From an uncultured Prevotellaceae bacterium (GTDB lineage Bacteria > Bacteroidota > Bacteroidia > Bacteroidales > Bacteroidaceae): DNA of 64,000 nucleotides. This document shows, piece after piece, positions 8,903 through 18,333 of the stretch; the first letter of the stretch is position 1; every line of letters begins with the position of its first letter. The stretch is taken from contig CALFJG010000023.1 of assembly GCA_937877625.1 (NCBI GenBank), positions 3,316 to 67,315 on the forward strand. Direction: 5' to 3'. Below the pieces are notes generated by a model. That model saw only the letters and a program-made list of their open reading frames with translations, was not told the origin of the DNA and did not search any database. The translations under genes were made by a program, and so were the position numbers.

Positions 8903-9018
8903 AGTCCGACCGTGTTCAAACGTAGTCCGAGGGATTTAAAACTCGAGTGCTTTGATTTTAAAATCAATCGGCTTGATTTTAAAATCAAAGCCTTTGATTT
9001 TAGAATCAATCGGACTAA
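8903..9018. repeat. 21-bp-period palindrome array, copy A
   Basis: Two 21-nt units begin AGTCCGA (8903, 8924). They are followed by the 16-bp palindrome TTGATTTTAAAATCAA at 8952-8967, 8973-8988 and, with one change, 8994-9009, each 21 bp apart. Spacers are TCGGC and AGCCT. The array ends in TCGGACT. It lies in the 477-bp gap between tyrS and the flippase-like gene, which holds no credible gene. Confidence 0.9.
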
Positions 9019-9020
9019 GG

Positions 9021-9067
9021 AAAAACGAAAAGCCTCGCCGATTTTTTGGCAAGGCTTTTTCGTTTTT
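9021..9067 (-). terminator. Intrinsic terminator downstream of tyrS
   Basis: AAAAACGAAAAGCCT pairs with AGGCTTTTTCGTTTTT, with an inner GCC/GGC pair and a single mismatch. A- and T-tracts flank both sides, so it works in either direction. It follows the tyrS stop by ~120 nt. Confidence 0.8.
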
Positions 9068-9188
9068 TCTGTGTCGGATAGCGGGTTTTCCTGCACCATA
9101 TATGGGGTTTCATTTCTCCGACAATTTTCTTTCGTGCAAAATTGCGAAAATTGTTGCTAAGCCATGGCGCGCATTTTTTCGGAGCGGG

Positions 9189-10484
9189 TTAATGCACGGT
9201 AATGAGGAAATAGTTTTTCTTTCCGCGTTGCACGAGCAGATACTTCCCGCCTAAGAGGTCGTTGTCGTCTATGAGGCGGTCAAACTGCAAGAGTTTTTCT
9301 TTGTTGATGCTTACGCCGCCCCCTTGTGTGAGTTTGCGCATCTCTCCCTTGGAGGCAAAACAAGCCGTCTTCTCTGCCAACACGTCAACGGCCTTTTGCC
9401 CGAGGACAGCATCCTTATCCAGTTCAAACTGCGGCACGCCTTCAAACACTTGCAACAGCGTAGCCTCGTCAAGATGCAGGAGGCTGTCTTTCGTGGCTTT
9501 GCCGAAGAGGATATTCGAAGCCTCCACGGCATCCTCGTAGGCCTCACGCGAGTGCACCATTGTAGTCACCTCCTGCCCCAGTCGTTTTTGGAGTGTCCGA
9601 CGTGCGGGGTCTGCCTGCTGCTCTGCTATAAGCGCATCTATTTCTTCGCGCGTGAGCGATGTAAAAATCTTGATATAGCGCGCGGCTTCGTCGTCGGCCA
9701 CATTGAGCCAGAACTGATAAAAACGATACGGCGTGGTGCGCGCGGGATCCAGCCAAACGTTGCCTTGCTCCGTTTTGCCGAACTTGCGTCCGTCGGCTTT
9801 CGTTATCAACGGACAAGTAAGGGCGTAGGCCTGCGCCTCGGGGCCGAGCGTGCGGCGGATAAGTTCTGTGCCAGTGGTGATATTTCCCCACTGATCGCTA
9901 CCACCCATTTGCAGTTTACAGTTCTTGGTGCGATAGAGATGGAGGAAGTCGTAGCCTTGTAGGAGTTGGTAGGAGAACTCCGTGAAACTCAGGCCGTCGC
10001 TCGCCTCGCCATTAAGACGTTTCTTCACGCTGTCTTTCGCCATCATATAGTTCACCGTGATGTGCTTACCTACTTCGCGCACGAAGTCAAGAAACCCGTA
10101 GTTTTTCATCCATTCGTAGTTGTCCACCAACTCAGCACCATTGGACAGGGTGCTGTCGAAGTCGAGGAACTTAGCCAACTGCGTTTTGATGCACGCCTTG
10201 TTGTGCTCAAGAATCTCGGGCGTGAGCAAGTTGCGTTCTTGGCTCTTACCGCTCGGGTCGCCTATCATTCCCGTGGCTCCGCCGACGAGGGCGAGCGGCT
10301 TGTGGCCACAGCGCTGAAAATGCCGGAGTATCATCACCGAGCAAAGATGGCCGATATGTAGGCTGTCGGCTGTAGGGTCTATGCCGACATAGGCCGTAGT
10401 TTGTTCTTTCTGGAGTTGTTCCGACGTGCCGGGCATCATCTGATGCACCATACCACGCCAAGTGAGTTCTTCTACGAAGTTCAT
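9189..10484 (-). CDS. tyrS: Tyrosyl-tRNA synthetase
   Basis: 431 residues, class I aminoacyl-tRNA synthetase. The HIGH signature is at 43-46 ('[11 protein letters not shown]') and the KMSKS-equivalent KFGKT is at 234-238. Tyrosine-binding elements 'YQLLQGYDF' and '[11 protein letters not shown]' lie between. The C-terminal ~70 residues are an S4-like RNA-binding domain ('[11 protein letters not shown]', '[14 protein letters not shown]'). It charges tRNA-Tyr in the cytoplasm. The 5' leader contains three near-identical 11-nt repeats (GCGGTTTTGTT on the plus strand, 10485-10518). It is divergently arranged with tamB. Confidence 0.98.
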   Translation of the reverse strand: MNFVEELTWRGMVHQMMPGTSEQLQKEQTTAYVGIDPTADSLHIGHLCSVMILRHFQRCGHKPLALVGGATGMIGDPSGKSQERNLLTPEILEHNKACIKTQLAKFLDFDSTLSNGAELVDNYEWMKNYGFLDFVREVGKHITVNYMMAKDSVKKRLNGEASDGLSFTEFSYQLLQGYDFLHLYRTKNCKLQMGGSDQWGNITTGTELIRRTLGPEAQAYALTCPLITKADGRKFGKTEQGNVWLDPARTTPYRFYQFWLNVADDEAARYIKIFTSLTREEIDALIAEQQADPARRTLQKRLGQEVTTMVHSREAYEDAVEASNILFGKATKDSLLHLDEATLLQVFEGVPQFELDKDAVLGQKAVDVLAEKTACFASKGEMRKLTQGGGVSINKEKLLQFDRLIDDNDLLGGKYLLVQRGKKNYFLITVH

Positions 10485-10528
10485 TGCGGTTTTGTTGCGG
10501 TTTTGTTGCGGTTTTGTGTTTCAGCGCG

Positions 10529-10536
10529 CAAAGATA
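10529..10536 (-). promoter_or_regulatory. -7 element for tyrS
   Basis: Reads TATCTTTG on the minus strand, a perfect match to the Bacteroidetes TAnnTTTG box, 45 nt upstream of the tyrS start. No convincing -33 TTTG at standard spacing. Confidence 0.55.
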
Positions 10537-10544
10537 TGAAATAG

Positions 10545-13500
10545 TTGCATATCTTTTTGTATTTTTGCCCGCAAAAGGATTTCACACGGCCTCCCGCCGC
10601 ACGGAAGAAGAAAGCCCCGCCTATCAGACTTCTACGCCACATAATCCGCCTTTTGTTCGTGCTCCTTGTCGGGGGCTACGTCGCACTTTGCCTCTATTTG
10701 GACACCCCCCGGGGCCAGCACCATTTGGCCGACGTATTATCTGCACGGCTGTCCGAACACCTCGGAGCGCGCGTGGAGATAGGCGCGGCACGGCTCGGCC
10801 TGCCCGGACACGTCCGCCTTTCCGACGTGGCACTCTACGACCGTGCCGACACGCTGATGCTACACGCTGCAGTAGTCAACGGCACTATCGCCCTCGGCGA
10901 CTTGCTCAACACAGGAGCCGTGCGGCTACGCTCCGTAGCCTTGCTCGATGGCGCAGCAAGGCTTTATCAACAACACGCCGACACCGCCGCCAACTACCAA
11001 TTTCTACTCGACGCCTTTAAGGGAAAAGCAGAACCTTCACGCCCCACCGATGTACGTATCAGCCAGTTAGTGGTGCGCCGCTTTGATGTCTGCTACGACC
11101 GCTACGATTTGCCTGCCGCTACAAGCGGTGTGTTCAACACAAGCCACATCAATGTAAGAAACCTATCGCTCGCGGCCTCCCTGCCGACACTTACCGACAG
11201 CCTGCTACACGTACAAGTGCGCGAGTTGTCGTTTGAGGAACGCAGCGGACTGCTTGTTAACAACCTGCGCACGGAGATGTGGCTCTACAAAGGCGGCCTG
11301 AAACTGCAAGATCTCGACCTACGCCTCCCCCACTCCCACGTGGCATTGCCGGTATTGACTTTGGCCTTTCAGCCGTCGGACTTCTTAGGCACGCTTCGCA
11401 CCGGCGGTACTCTGGCCGATGCCGTAGTTAACAGCAACGACCTTGCCCCGCTCGTTCCGTCACTCTCTCCGCTCCATACCACTCTACACGTCTCCACGGC
11501 TTTCGACATCAGCCCGTCGCGCCTCACGCTTCGTCAGGCCGATGTCAGTGCCGACAACCCGGTAGCGACATTCCGTGGCGACATTCAAATAGATCGTAAC
11601 GCCGCAGGCATTAACCACGTGGTGGTACACAGCGAACGCTTAGCCACCAACGTAGCCTCTGTTTCACAAGCGATACAAGCCATCGGCAACGCCCCTCTGC
11701 CCGATATGCTCAATCGATTGGGCGGCATCAATTATGAAGGCACACTCGCTTGGCAAAGAGGTGCTGACGCCCTTTTCAACGGAATCCTCACCACCGCGCA
11801 AGGCACACTAAGCGGAGAGGCACGCTATACGCCACAACAAGCCAAAGCACGAATCTATCTCAGCAATGTGCAGCTGGCAAGCCTATTACAACAAGCCAAT
11901 CTGCCAGCCTCCCTCACAGCCACCATAGACGGGACAATCGGTATGCACGACAGCCAGCCCCAAGCCTTTGACGGGGCTATTCACCTCATACAAGCCCTTT
12001 ACAAAGGACGGCTGATTAACGACATCAAAGCCTCGGGCCACGCCGACCGCACCCACGTAGCCCTCAACCTCGCTTCCACCGAGTCCACCGCCGCCCTCAA
12101 CGGACGGCTCACGTGCGCATTCTCCAACGGCACACCGACACACATAGACTGGATAGGCAACATACAACGATTTGTACCCGCCGCCTGGGGCATAGACAGC
12201 CCGGCAGAACTAACGATAAGCCTCAACGGAGCCGTACAAGCCGATGGCCTCGCACAACTCGCCACACTCAACGGACAGGCGACACTCACCAACGTTTCGG
12301 TAACAGGCGGCGGAATGGACTTGCACCAAGAAGACATAGCCCTAAACATTCAACAGAGCGGGCAAGGCCACGACGTAGACCTACATACGCCCTACGGCGA
12401 CATCACACTCAACGGCCCACTCAACATAGCCCGTCTGAAGCAAGCCGCCATAGGAACGCTACAACGCGCCTTGCCACAAATAGCACAACGATTTATCACC
12501 TCCGAGGATGAAACGCCAGTAGGCGCGGACGCCTCGTGGGATATTTATGCCAACATCTCTAACGACAAACTATTCAGCGAGCTGCTCCATCTGCCAATCT
12601 CTGCCCCCGCAGGAATAAGCCTCGACGGGCATCTGGCAGAAAGCGGAGGACGCACCGAGATAACACTCAGTGCCGACACCATATCCTACGACAACCAAGG
12701 CTTTAGCCACGTTAATGCTTTTCTGCAAGGAGAAGGCGAGGAGTTCTCACTATTGCTGCACACACAGAAAGAACTGGCGGGTATGCAAATGGAATTGGCC
12801 GCCAGCGCACAGACTTTAGAAGGCAAAATAGGCACCACCCTGTCGTGGCGCGATGCCTATGGCAACTTTCGTGGCGAGCTTTCCGCCGAGACACGCGCAC
12901 TCAACGAACACAGCGTCCGCATGCTCACCGAGTTACAACCCACTGAGGTGTACTTCAAAGACAGTGTGTGGAACGTAGTAGGCGGCAACGTTATATGGGG
13001 CGGCGACACCTTAGTAGTAAACCGTCTCTTAGTGGAACACGAGCGTGGACATATCGCTGCCGACGGCACATTCAGCGCCGGCAGCCCCGACAGCATCTCC
13101 GCCGATTTGCGCGGCGTGGATCTGGAATACATCTTCGATCTGCTCAAGTTCCATCCCGTCAATTTCGCAGGCATTGCCGATGGCCACACCGTGCTTACCT
13201 TTGTTGACAACCGGCCCGTCGTAAGGGCGCGATTAAACATCAGCAATTTCAGCATCAACAACGGACCACTCGGACAAGCCGATATCGGCGGCGAAATAGA
13301 CCTTAAGGAAATGACCGTGGCACTTAATGCCGACATCCTGGATATGCCCCACGGACGAACATTAGTAGCAGGCATCATCCTGCCTAAAGAAGGACGTTTA
13401 GACCTCGACATAAACAGCCGCCGAACGAACCTGGAGTTCCTACGTCCATACATCGGCGGCATACTTCACAACATCAGCGGACGAGCCACTGGCCACACAC

Positions 13501-15014
13501 GGCTTTACGGCCCATTTAAGGAACTGCAACTCGCTGGCGATGTAGTGGCCGACATTTCTGGTGGGCTTCCTGTCTTAGGCACCACCTACAACGTGGACTC
13601 TACACACGTGAAGATGACACCCGGACACATCAATATCCTCTCCGGCCGCGTGCGCGACAAAGAAGGCGGCACAGCACAAGCCAGCGGCAGTGTCAACCAC
13701 CATTTCCTCGGGAACTTCCGCTATGAATTTCATTTCGACCTCAACCACTGTCTTATCTATGACCGGCAACGCACCAGCGACCTCACCTTTTCGTCCCATG
13801 CACTGGCCTCGGGACACGTCGGTATCACTGGCGAGCCCGGACGCTTGGACTGCAACATAGACGTACGCCCCGAGGCGGGGAGCGACTTTATCTACCACGT
13901 TGACCTACCCGAGGACTATACCACCAGCACACTGCTACACATACGCCCCGCTCCCACCCTCGGCAGCGGGAAATCGCTCACCGATGAGTTGAACAAAAAC
14001 CGACACGAGAGCAGTAGCGACGTATATATGAACCTTAACCTGGAGATGCACCCCGATGTGCCGCTCACCGTGGTGATGGACGAAAAAACGGGCGACAACA
14101 TCGTGGTACGTGGCAGCGGACCGCTGCGCGCCACCTACTACAACAAAGGACAGTTCAACCTCTTCGGCACCTATACCGTGGCATCGGGCATCTACAAGAT
14201 GACCATTCAGGATATTATACACAAAGACTTCCACTTCCAAGACGGCGGCACAGTGGTTTTTAACGGCAAACCCTTTGACGGATTGATGGACATGCAAGCT
14301 ATTTACACCGTGCCCTCTGCATCACTCGCCGACCTCAACCTCACCAGTGGCGTGAGCCAAAACGGCGTGCGCGTAAACTGCCTGCTCAACTTCAGCGGCC
14401 AGCTGAACGACCCCAAAGTGGCTTTTGACCTTGATATGCCCACCGTGAGCCAAGACGTGAAACAAATGGTGCGCTCACTCATCAGCACCGACGAAGAGAT
14501 GAACCGCCAGGTACTCTACCTACTGGCTATAGGACGCTTCTATACCTACGACTACGCCTCTACCGACAACACACACTCCATCGGAGAGAATGCCATGAAC
14601 TCCTTCCTCTCCAACACCTTGAGCGGACAGCTCAATAACTTTATCGCATCGGCTATCGGACAAAGCAACTGGACCTTTGGCACCAATGTGAGTACGGGCA
14701 GTTACGGTTGGGAAGACGTGGGCGTGGAAGGACAGATAGGCGGACGACTGCTCAACAACCGCCTGCTCATCAACGGCAACTTCGGCTATCGCAATAGCGT
14801 TACGGGACAAAACAGCAACTTCGTAGGCGACTTTGACGTGCAGTATCTGCTCACCCCGGGCGGCGGCGTGAGGCTGAAAGCCTACAACGAAACCAACGAC
14901 CGCTATTTCACTAAAAACTCACTCACCACACAAGGCATCGGTATCATCGTTGGCCGCAACTTTAACGGACTTAACGAACTGTTTGGAAAGAAAAAGAAAA
15001 GCCAAACGCAGTGA
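10545..15014 (+). CDS. tamB: TamB-like translocation and assembly module protein (DUF490)
   Basis: 1489 residues. A single N-terminal membrane anchor ('IIRLLFVLLVGGYVALCLYL') is followed by a very long repetitive beta-rich region of AsmA/TamB type ('LGARVEIGAARLGLPGHVRL' at the start). The C-terminal TamB domain (~1040-1480) has 'VRGSGPLRATYYNKGQFNLF' and 'QVLYLLAIGRF', and ends in a barrel-like segment. TamB spans the periplasm from the inner membrane and takes part in lipid transport or outer-membrane protein assembly. The start is uncertain: the frame is open from a TTG at 10545 and no in-frame ATG precedes the anchor. A TAnnTTTG box at 10560-10567 would place transcription after that TTG, so another non-ATG start is possible. 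Confidence 0.9.
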   Translation: MHIFLYFCPQKDFTRPPAARKKKAPPIRLLRHIIRLLFVLLVGGYVALCLYLDTPRGQHHLADVLSARLSEHLGARVEIGAARLGLPGHVRLSDVALYDRADTLMLHAAVVNGTIALGDLLNTGAVRLRSVALLDGAARLYQQHADTAANYQFLLDAFKGKAEPSRPTDVRISQLVVRRFDVCYDRYDLPAATSGVFNTSHINVRNLSLAASLPTLTDSLLHVQVRELSFEERSGLLVNNLRTEMWLYKGGLKLQDLDLRLPHSHVALPVLTLAFQPSDFLGTLRTGGTLADAVVNSNDLAPLVPSLSPLHTTLHVSTAFDISPSRLTLRQADVSADNPVATFRGDIQIDRNAAGINHVVVHSERLATNVASVSQAIQAIGNAPLPDMLNRLGGINYEGTLAWQRGADALFNGILTTAQGTLSGEARYTPQQAKARIYLSNVQLASLLQQANLPASLTATIDGTIGMHDSQPQAFDGAIHLIQALYKGRLINDIKASGHADRTHVALNLASTESTAALNGRLTCAFSNGTPTHIDWIGNIQRFVPAAWGIDSPAELTISLNGAVQADGLAQLATLNGQATLTNVSVTGGGMDLHQEDIALNIQQSGQGHDVDLHTPYGDITLNGPLNIARLKQAAIGTLQRALPQIAQRFITSEDETPVGADASWDIYANISNDKLFSELLHLPISAPAGISLDGHLAESGGRTEITLSADTISYDNQGFSHVNAFLQGEGEEFSLLLHTQKELAGMQMELAASAQTLEGKIGTTLSWRDAYGNFRGELSAETRALNEHSVRMLTELQPTEVYFKDSVWNVVGGNVIWGGDTLVVNRLLVEHERGHIAADGTFSAGSPDSISADLRGVDLEYIFDLLKFHPVNFAGIADGHTVLTFVDNRPVVRARLNISNFSINNGPLGQADIGGEIDLKEMTVALNADILDMPHGRTLVAGIILPKEGRLDLDINSRRTNLEFLRPYIGGILHNISGRATGHTRLYGPFKELQLAGDVVADISGGLPVLGTTYNVDSTHVKMTPGHINILSGRVRDKEGGTAQASGSVNHHFLGNFRYEFHFDLNHCLIYDRQRTSDLTFSSHALASGHVGITGEPGRLDCNIDVRPEAGSDFIYHVDLPEDYTTSTLLHIRPAPTLGSGKSLTDELNKNRHESSSDVYMNLNLEMHPDVPLTVVMDEKTGDNIVVRGSGPLRATYYNKGQFNLFGTYTVASGIYKMTIQDIIHKDFHFQDGGTVVFNGKPFDGLMDMQAIYTVPSASLADLNLTSGVSQNGVRVNCLLNFSGQLNDPKVAFDLDMPTVSQDVKQMVRSLISTDEEMNRQVLYLLAIGRFYTYDYASTDNTHSIGENAMNSFLSNTLSGQLNNFIASAIGQSNWTFGTNVSTGSYGWEDVGVEGQIGGRLLNNRLLINGNFGYRNSVTGQNSNFVGDFDVQYLLTPGGGVRLKAYNETNDRYFTKNSLTTQGIGIIVGRNFNGLNELFGKKKKSQTQ
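10560..10567 (+). promoter_or_regulatory. Candidate -7 element for tamB
   Basis: TATTTTTG matches TAnnTTTG, but it lies inside the longest open frame of tamB and lacks a clear -33. If real, tamB must start at an unusual codon further down. Confidence 0.4.
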
Positions 15015-15127
15015 ACTTTCTTTTGTTTTCAAAGATGCTTCATAAGCAATCCAATTGTTCTGAAAATACTAAGCCATAAAAGAGAGTCCTCACAACAAAA
15101 AGAAACACTTTTCGGCCTAAAGACCGA

Positions 15128-15155
15128 TTTGAGTTTATATTATTCTATAACTTTG
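15128..15155 (+). promoter_or_regulatory. Promoter of the kinase gene
   Basis: TTTG (15128-15131), 16-nt gap, TAACTTTG (15148-15155). The spacing is short for the Bacteroidetes consensus. The start codon follows 32 nt later. Confidence 0.5.
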
Positions 15156-15187
15156 CGCGCATAAAACCTTAAAAGAAAAACTCATCC

Positions 15188-16948
15188 ATGTTTAACCCTT
15201 CCGATTCCCTGCGCAACACGCTATTACCTCAAGGAACATTGCTCCACGGGCGCTACCAAATAGACCACTATCTCAGTAGTGGCGGCTTTGGCAAAACGTA
15301 CTATGCTCTTGACACCCAACTGAGCAACAAAGTAGTGGCTGTAAAAGAGTTCTTTGTGAAAGGTATGACGCACCGCAACGAAGATGGACACACCGTCGTT
15401 GTGTCGAACCCCTTAAACACCGAGCAGTTTGAGAAACTACGCCGCAAGTTCCACAAAGAAGCCCAACGCATGGCTAACCTTGGCGACTGCGACCACGTGT
15501 GCAGTGTCACCGACCTCTTTGAAGAGAACGACACATCGTATTACGTGATGCAATACATCGACGGCATATCGCTATACGACCGTGTGACAGAAAGCGGCGC
15601 GGTCTCCGAGCAAGAAGCCCGACAGATACTACAGCAGATGCTTGATGCACTTGATGATATTCACTCTAAAAACATCTATCACTTTGACATCAAACCCCAC
15701 AACATTATGATAAATCGCAAGGGGAAAGCCATACTGATAGACTTCGGTGCAAGCAAGATAATACAAGACGACCAGGAAGCCTCCCACAGCGTTACGGCAA
15801 TTATCTACACGCGCTTCTATGCCCCCGGCGAACAGATATCACAGGCCTATGATAAGTTCGGCCCCTGGACAGACCTCTATGCCCTCGGTGCTACGATGTA
15901 TTTCATCGTCACAGGCAACCGCCCACCTTTAGTAAGCGATATAGAGGAAAATGGTGCTGAGATATTCCGCTATCCAGACTACATCTCAAACGAGTTTCGT
16001 AATATGGTGCTTTGGCTTATGCAGCCCGCGCGTAAACACCGACCGCAAACCGCAAGACAGGTGTTAGAACAACGGCCAGAGTTCTTCGGGTTGCCCACCA
16101 TAGACGTGAAGCAACGACCCTTCGACGATAAACAAAACGAGGCTGTCACACAGAAAAACGGCGGCGTAATTGTTGCTGAAGATTTGGAAGACAACGACGA
16201 CAAGACCGAATATGAGGTAGATCCCGAAAAAAACCAAGTAAACAAGAGAAGTGGCATCAATCCCTGGAATAACGATAGCGAAGACGAGACACAAATAAAC
16301 AACACCCCTCCGAGAGAGACCCCCGTCAATGGTTTACTTATCAATCCCAGCATAAACCCACAAGGTCAGCCGCAGAAAAAAAGCAGTGGCAACAAGATAG
16401 CCATCTTTGCCGCAATAGGCGGATTTGTGGCTTGTCTTGTTGTTATCGCCGCTTGGTGGCTCCTGCGTCACGAAAAGTTTGAACACACTAACAACACACA
16501 GTCCACCGCCGTAGTAGCGGACACCCTTACCACCGACTCCACAGAGATCGAGCCAGTGGCTCCTACCACCCCTGCCAACGAGCAACAGATGGCCACCACG
16601 ACCACAACACCTGCAACTACTAACAGCCAAAACATCTCAAGGCCTACCGCTGTTGCTACACCGCCCCAACCTTCTGCTTCTATGCATAACACTGCCAGCA
16701 CAACATCTCGCAATAATCAAGAACCTCAAGAACTTACTATTGGCGGCGGTGGAGGTTCAAACAACAGTCGCACAAGTGCTACCCAACCCTCCTCTTCAAG
16801 TGTAAGCAACAGCACGACGAGTTCAAATCAGTCCTCATCAAGTTCAGGAAGTTCACGAAGCTCAGGAAGTTCACGACACAATGACAGCCGCACATCCTCC
16901 TCAGGACAAAATTCTAATGGCGACCTCGTTATCGGCGGCGGACAATAA
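15188..16948 (+). CDS. Membrane-anchored Hanks-type serine/threonine protein kinase
   Basis: 586 residues. The kinase domain (~20-295) has glycine loop SSGGFGKTY, ATP-binding Lys53 (VAVKEF), catalytic loop HFDIKPHN with Asp167, and metal-binding DFG with Asp185. The usual HRD arginine is Phe here, a common variant. An acidic, charged linker follows, then one membrane helix ('IAIFAAIGGFVACLVVIAAW', ~398-420). The outer tail of ~160 residues is almost wholly Ser, Thr, Asn and Gly, with 'LTIGGGGGS' and a matching 'LVIGGGQ' at the very end. The kinase domain is cytoplasmic and the tail periplasmic, as in PASTA-type kinases, but no recognised sensor domain is present. It stands alone and substrates are unknown. 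Confidence 0.92.
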   Translation: MFNPSDSLRNTLLPQGTLLHGRYQIDHYLSSGGFGKTYYALDTQLSNKVVAVKEFFVKGMTHRNEDGHTVVVSNPLNTEQFEKLRRKFHKEAQRMANLGDCDHVCSVTDLFEENDTSYYVMQYIDGISLYDRVTESGAVSEQEARQILQQMLDALDDIHSKNIYHFDIKPHNIMINRKGKAILIDFGASKIIQDDQEASHSVTAIIYTRFYAPGEQISQAYDKFGPWTDLYALGATMYFIVTGNRPPLVSDIEENGAEIFRYPDYISNEFRNMVLWLMQPARKHRPQTARQVLEQRPEFFGLPTIDVKQRPFDDKQNEAVTQKNGGVIVAEDLEDNDDKTEYEVDPEKNQVNKRSGINPWNNDSEDETQINNTPPRETPVNGLLINPSINPQGQPQKKSSGNKIAIFAAIGGFVACLVVIAAWWLLRHEKFEHTNNTQSTAVVADTLTTDSTEIEPVAPTTPANEQQMATTTTTPATTNSQNISRPTAVATPPQPSASMHNTASTTSRNNQEPQELTIGGGGGSNNSRTSATQPSSSSVSNSTTSSNQSSSSSGSSRSSGSSRHNDSRTSSSGQNSNGDLVIGGGQ

Positions 16949-16984
16949 GAAAAGCTCTACTTATGAGGGGGGCTATGAACCAAA

Positions 16985-17018
16985 CTCGCGCCGCCACTAT
17001 TCGTTGAGGCGGCGTGAG
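16985..17018 (+). terminator. GC-rich hairpin after the kinase gene
   Basis: CTCGCGCCGCC pairs with GGCGGCGTGAG (one mismatch) around a 12-nt loop, 36 nt after the stop codon. No T-tract directly follows, so termination strength is unclear. Confidence 0.5.
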
Positions 17019-17035
17019 CAATTTGTTTGCAGAAA

Positions 17036-17068
17036 CTATTAAAGTTATATTTATTTTGCGTAATTTTG
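17036..17068 (+). promoter_or_regulatory. Promoter of the restriction-modification operon
   Basis: TTTG at 17036-17039, 21-nt gap, TAATTTTG at 17061-17068: a full match to the Bacteroidetes promoter, 32 nt before the methyltransferase ATG. Confidence 0.7.
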
Positions 17069-17100
17069 CGGGGGCGTAAATAACTACGTTTTCTCAACGT

Positions 17101-18333
17101 ATGCTTCTAAGTATTGCCAAGGCTTCACAAAACCTCTCCACAACAATAAAGGTTGTCAGACGCTTGATTGCATCAGGACAAATAAAGGCTACAAAGGTTT
17201 CGGGTTCTCTACGAATTGAAGAATCCGATTTACTCCAATACCAGCAACTGCAGTTAGCCTTTGACGATATGCCCGTTAAAACCTTTGTCCGCGTGATTAA
17301 CACACCAAAAAGAGACGTGGTTAATTGGGCGGACATTTCGCAAATGTGGGACAATCCGAAGCCTTCTAAACTTACGTTTGTCGATTTGTTCTGCGGAGCG
17401 GGTGGACTTAGCAAAGGACTTGAAGAAGCGGGCTTGCAAGGCATTTGCGGCCTTGATTGGTTTGAAGAAGCAGGTCAGACGTATTCCCGCAACTTTAACC
17501 ATCCCTTTGTTAACGGCGACATCACAAAGCCTTATATAAAACGGCATTTCTACGAAGTGGTAAAGCAGCAACTCAGAGGACGTATACTTAACGTTGTCGC
17601 AGGCGGTTTCCCTTGTCAGGGTTTCAGTATGGCGGGTAATCGCATTGTGGATGACCCTCGCAACTCCCTCTACAAGGAAATGTTGGAAATTGTAGCTACG
17701 TTGCAGCCAGAATTTGTCATCTGCGAAAACGTGAAAGGACTGCGAAGTATGCACTACGGCCTTGTAGAAAAACAGATTATTGCAGACTACAAGGCAATAG
17801 GCTACGAAATGAACGTCACGACACTTTGTGCCGCAGACTATCATACTCCGCAGATCCGTGAAAGGGTTATTTTTATTGGCAACAGAATAGGCAAGAAAAA
17901 TATGCACCCCGCGCCGCTACTGACCCCCAACGAATATGTTACGACGGGACAGGCCATAGCAGACCTTATGAACCACCCCGAAGACCCTGCATTTAACCAC
18001 GTTCCCACAAAGCATAGCCCAGAAATGGTTCAACGGATCTTAGCTTGCCCAGAGGGAAAGAGCCTTTACAAGGGTTATTCCGACGCATGGAAGAAGTGTC
18101 CTTGGAATCAGCCAAGTTGCACCATAAAGGAGAACCACGGCGGCGTGAACATCCATCCCCGTTTGCCGCGCGTGCTGACGGCGCGGGAAATGGCACGACT
18201 GCAATCTTTCCCCGACGACTTTATCTTTATGGGAACGAAAAGCAAGCAGTTAGTGCAAATCGGTAATGCCGTCCCCCCGCTTATGGGCAAGGCTATCGGT
18301 TTGGCAATCAGAAAGTCATACGAAAATGAATAG
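17101..18333 (+). CDS. DNA (cytosine-5) methyltransferase with N-terminal HTH domain
   Basis: 410 residues. The first ~60 form a MerR/excisionase-like DNA-binding domain ('SIAKASQNLSTTIKVVRRLI', 'GSLRIEESDLLQYQ'). Then the C5-methyltransferase motifs: I 'FVDLFCGAGGLSKGLEEAG', IV with catalytic Cys172 in GGFPCQGFS, VI 'ENVKGLRS', VIII 'QIRERVIFIG', and X 'QIGNAVPPLMGKAIG'. The enzyme transfers a methyl group from S-adenosylmethionine to a cytosine. The next gene overlaps it by 8 bp and looks like its nuclease. The N-terminal HTH could let the enzyme regulate its own operon, as seen in some type II methyltransferases. The target site is not predictable here. Confidence 0.94.
   Translation: MLLSIAKASQNLSTTIKVVRRLIASGQIKATKVSGSLRIEESDLLQYQQLQLAFDDMPVKTFVRVINTPKRDVVNWADISQMWDNPKPSKLTFVDLFCGAGGLSKGLEEAGLQGICGLDWFEEAGQTYSRNFNHPFVNGDITKPYIKRHFYEVVKQQLRGRILNVVAGGFPCQGFSMAGNRIVDDPRNSLYKEMLEIVATLQPEFVICENVKGLRSMHYGLVEKQIIADYKAIGYEMNVTTLCAADYHTPQIRERVIFIGNRIGKKNMHPAPLLTPNEYVTTGQAIADLMNHPEDPAFNHVPTKHSPEMVQRILACPEGKSLYKGYSDAWKKCPWNQPSCTIKENHGGVNIHPRLPRVLTAREMARLQSFPDDFIFMGTKSKQLVQIGNAVPPLMGKAIGLAIRKSYENE

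Noticed and set aside
8912..9254. Open frames through the palindrome array with heptad-like peptides (DFKINRL, LILKSKA)
   Set aside because: They arise because 21 bp is seven codons and the palindrome is open on both strands. The same peptides appear in all arrays with no start signal or flanking homology.
10484..11020. Arg/Pro-rich frame overlapping the start of tamB
   Set aside because: Composition is that of an out-of-frame shadow; the tamB frame has the membrane anchor and family motifs.
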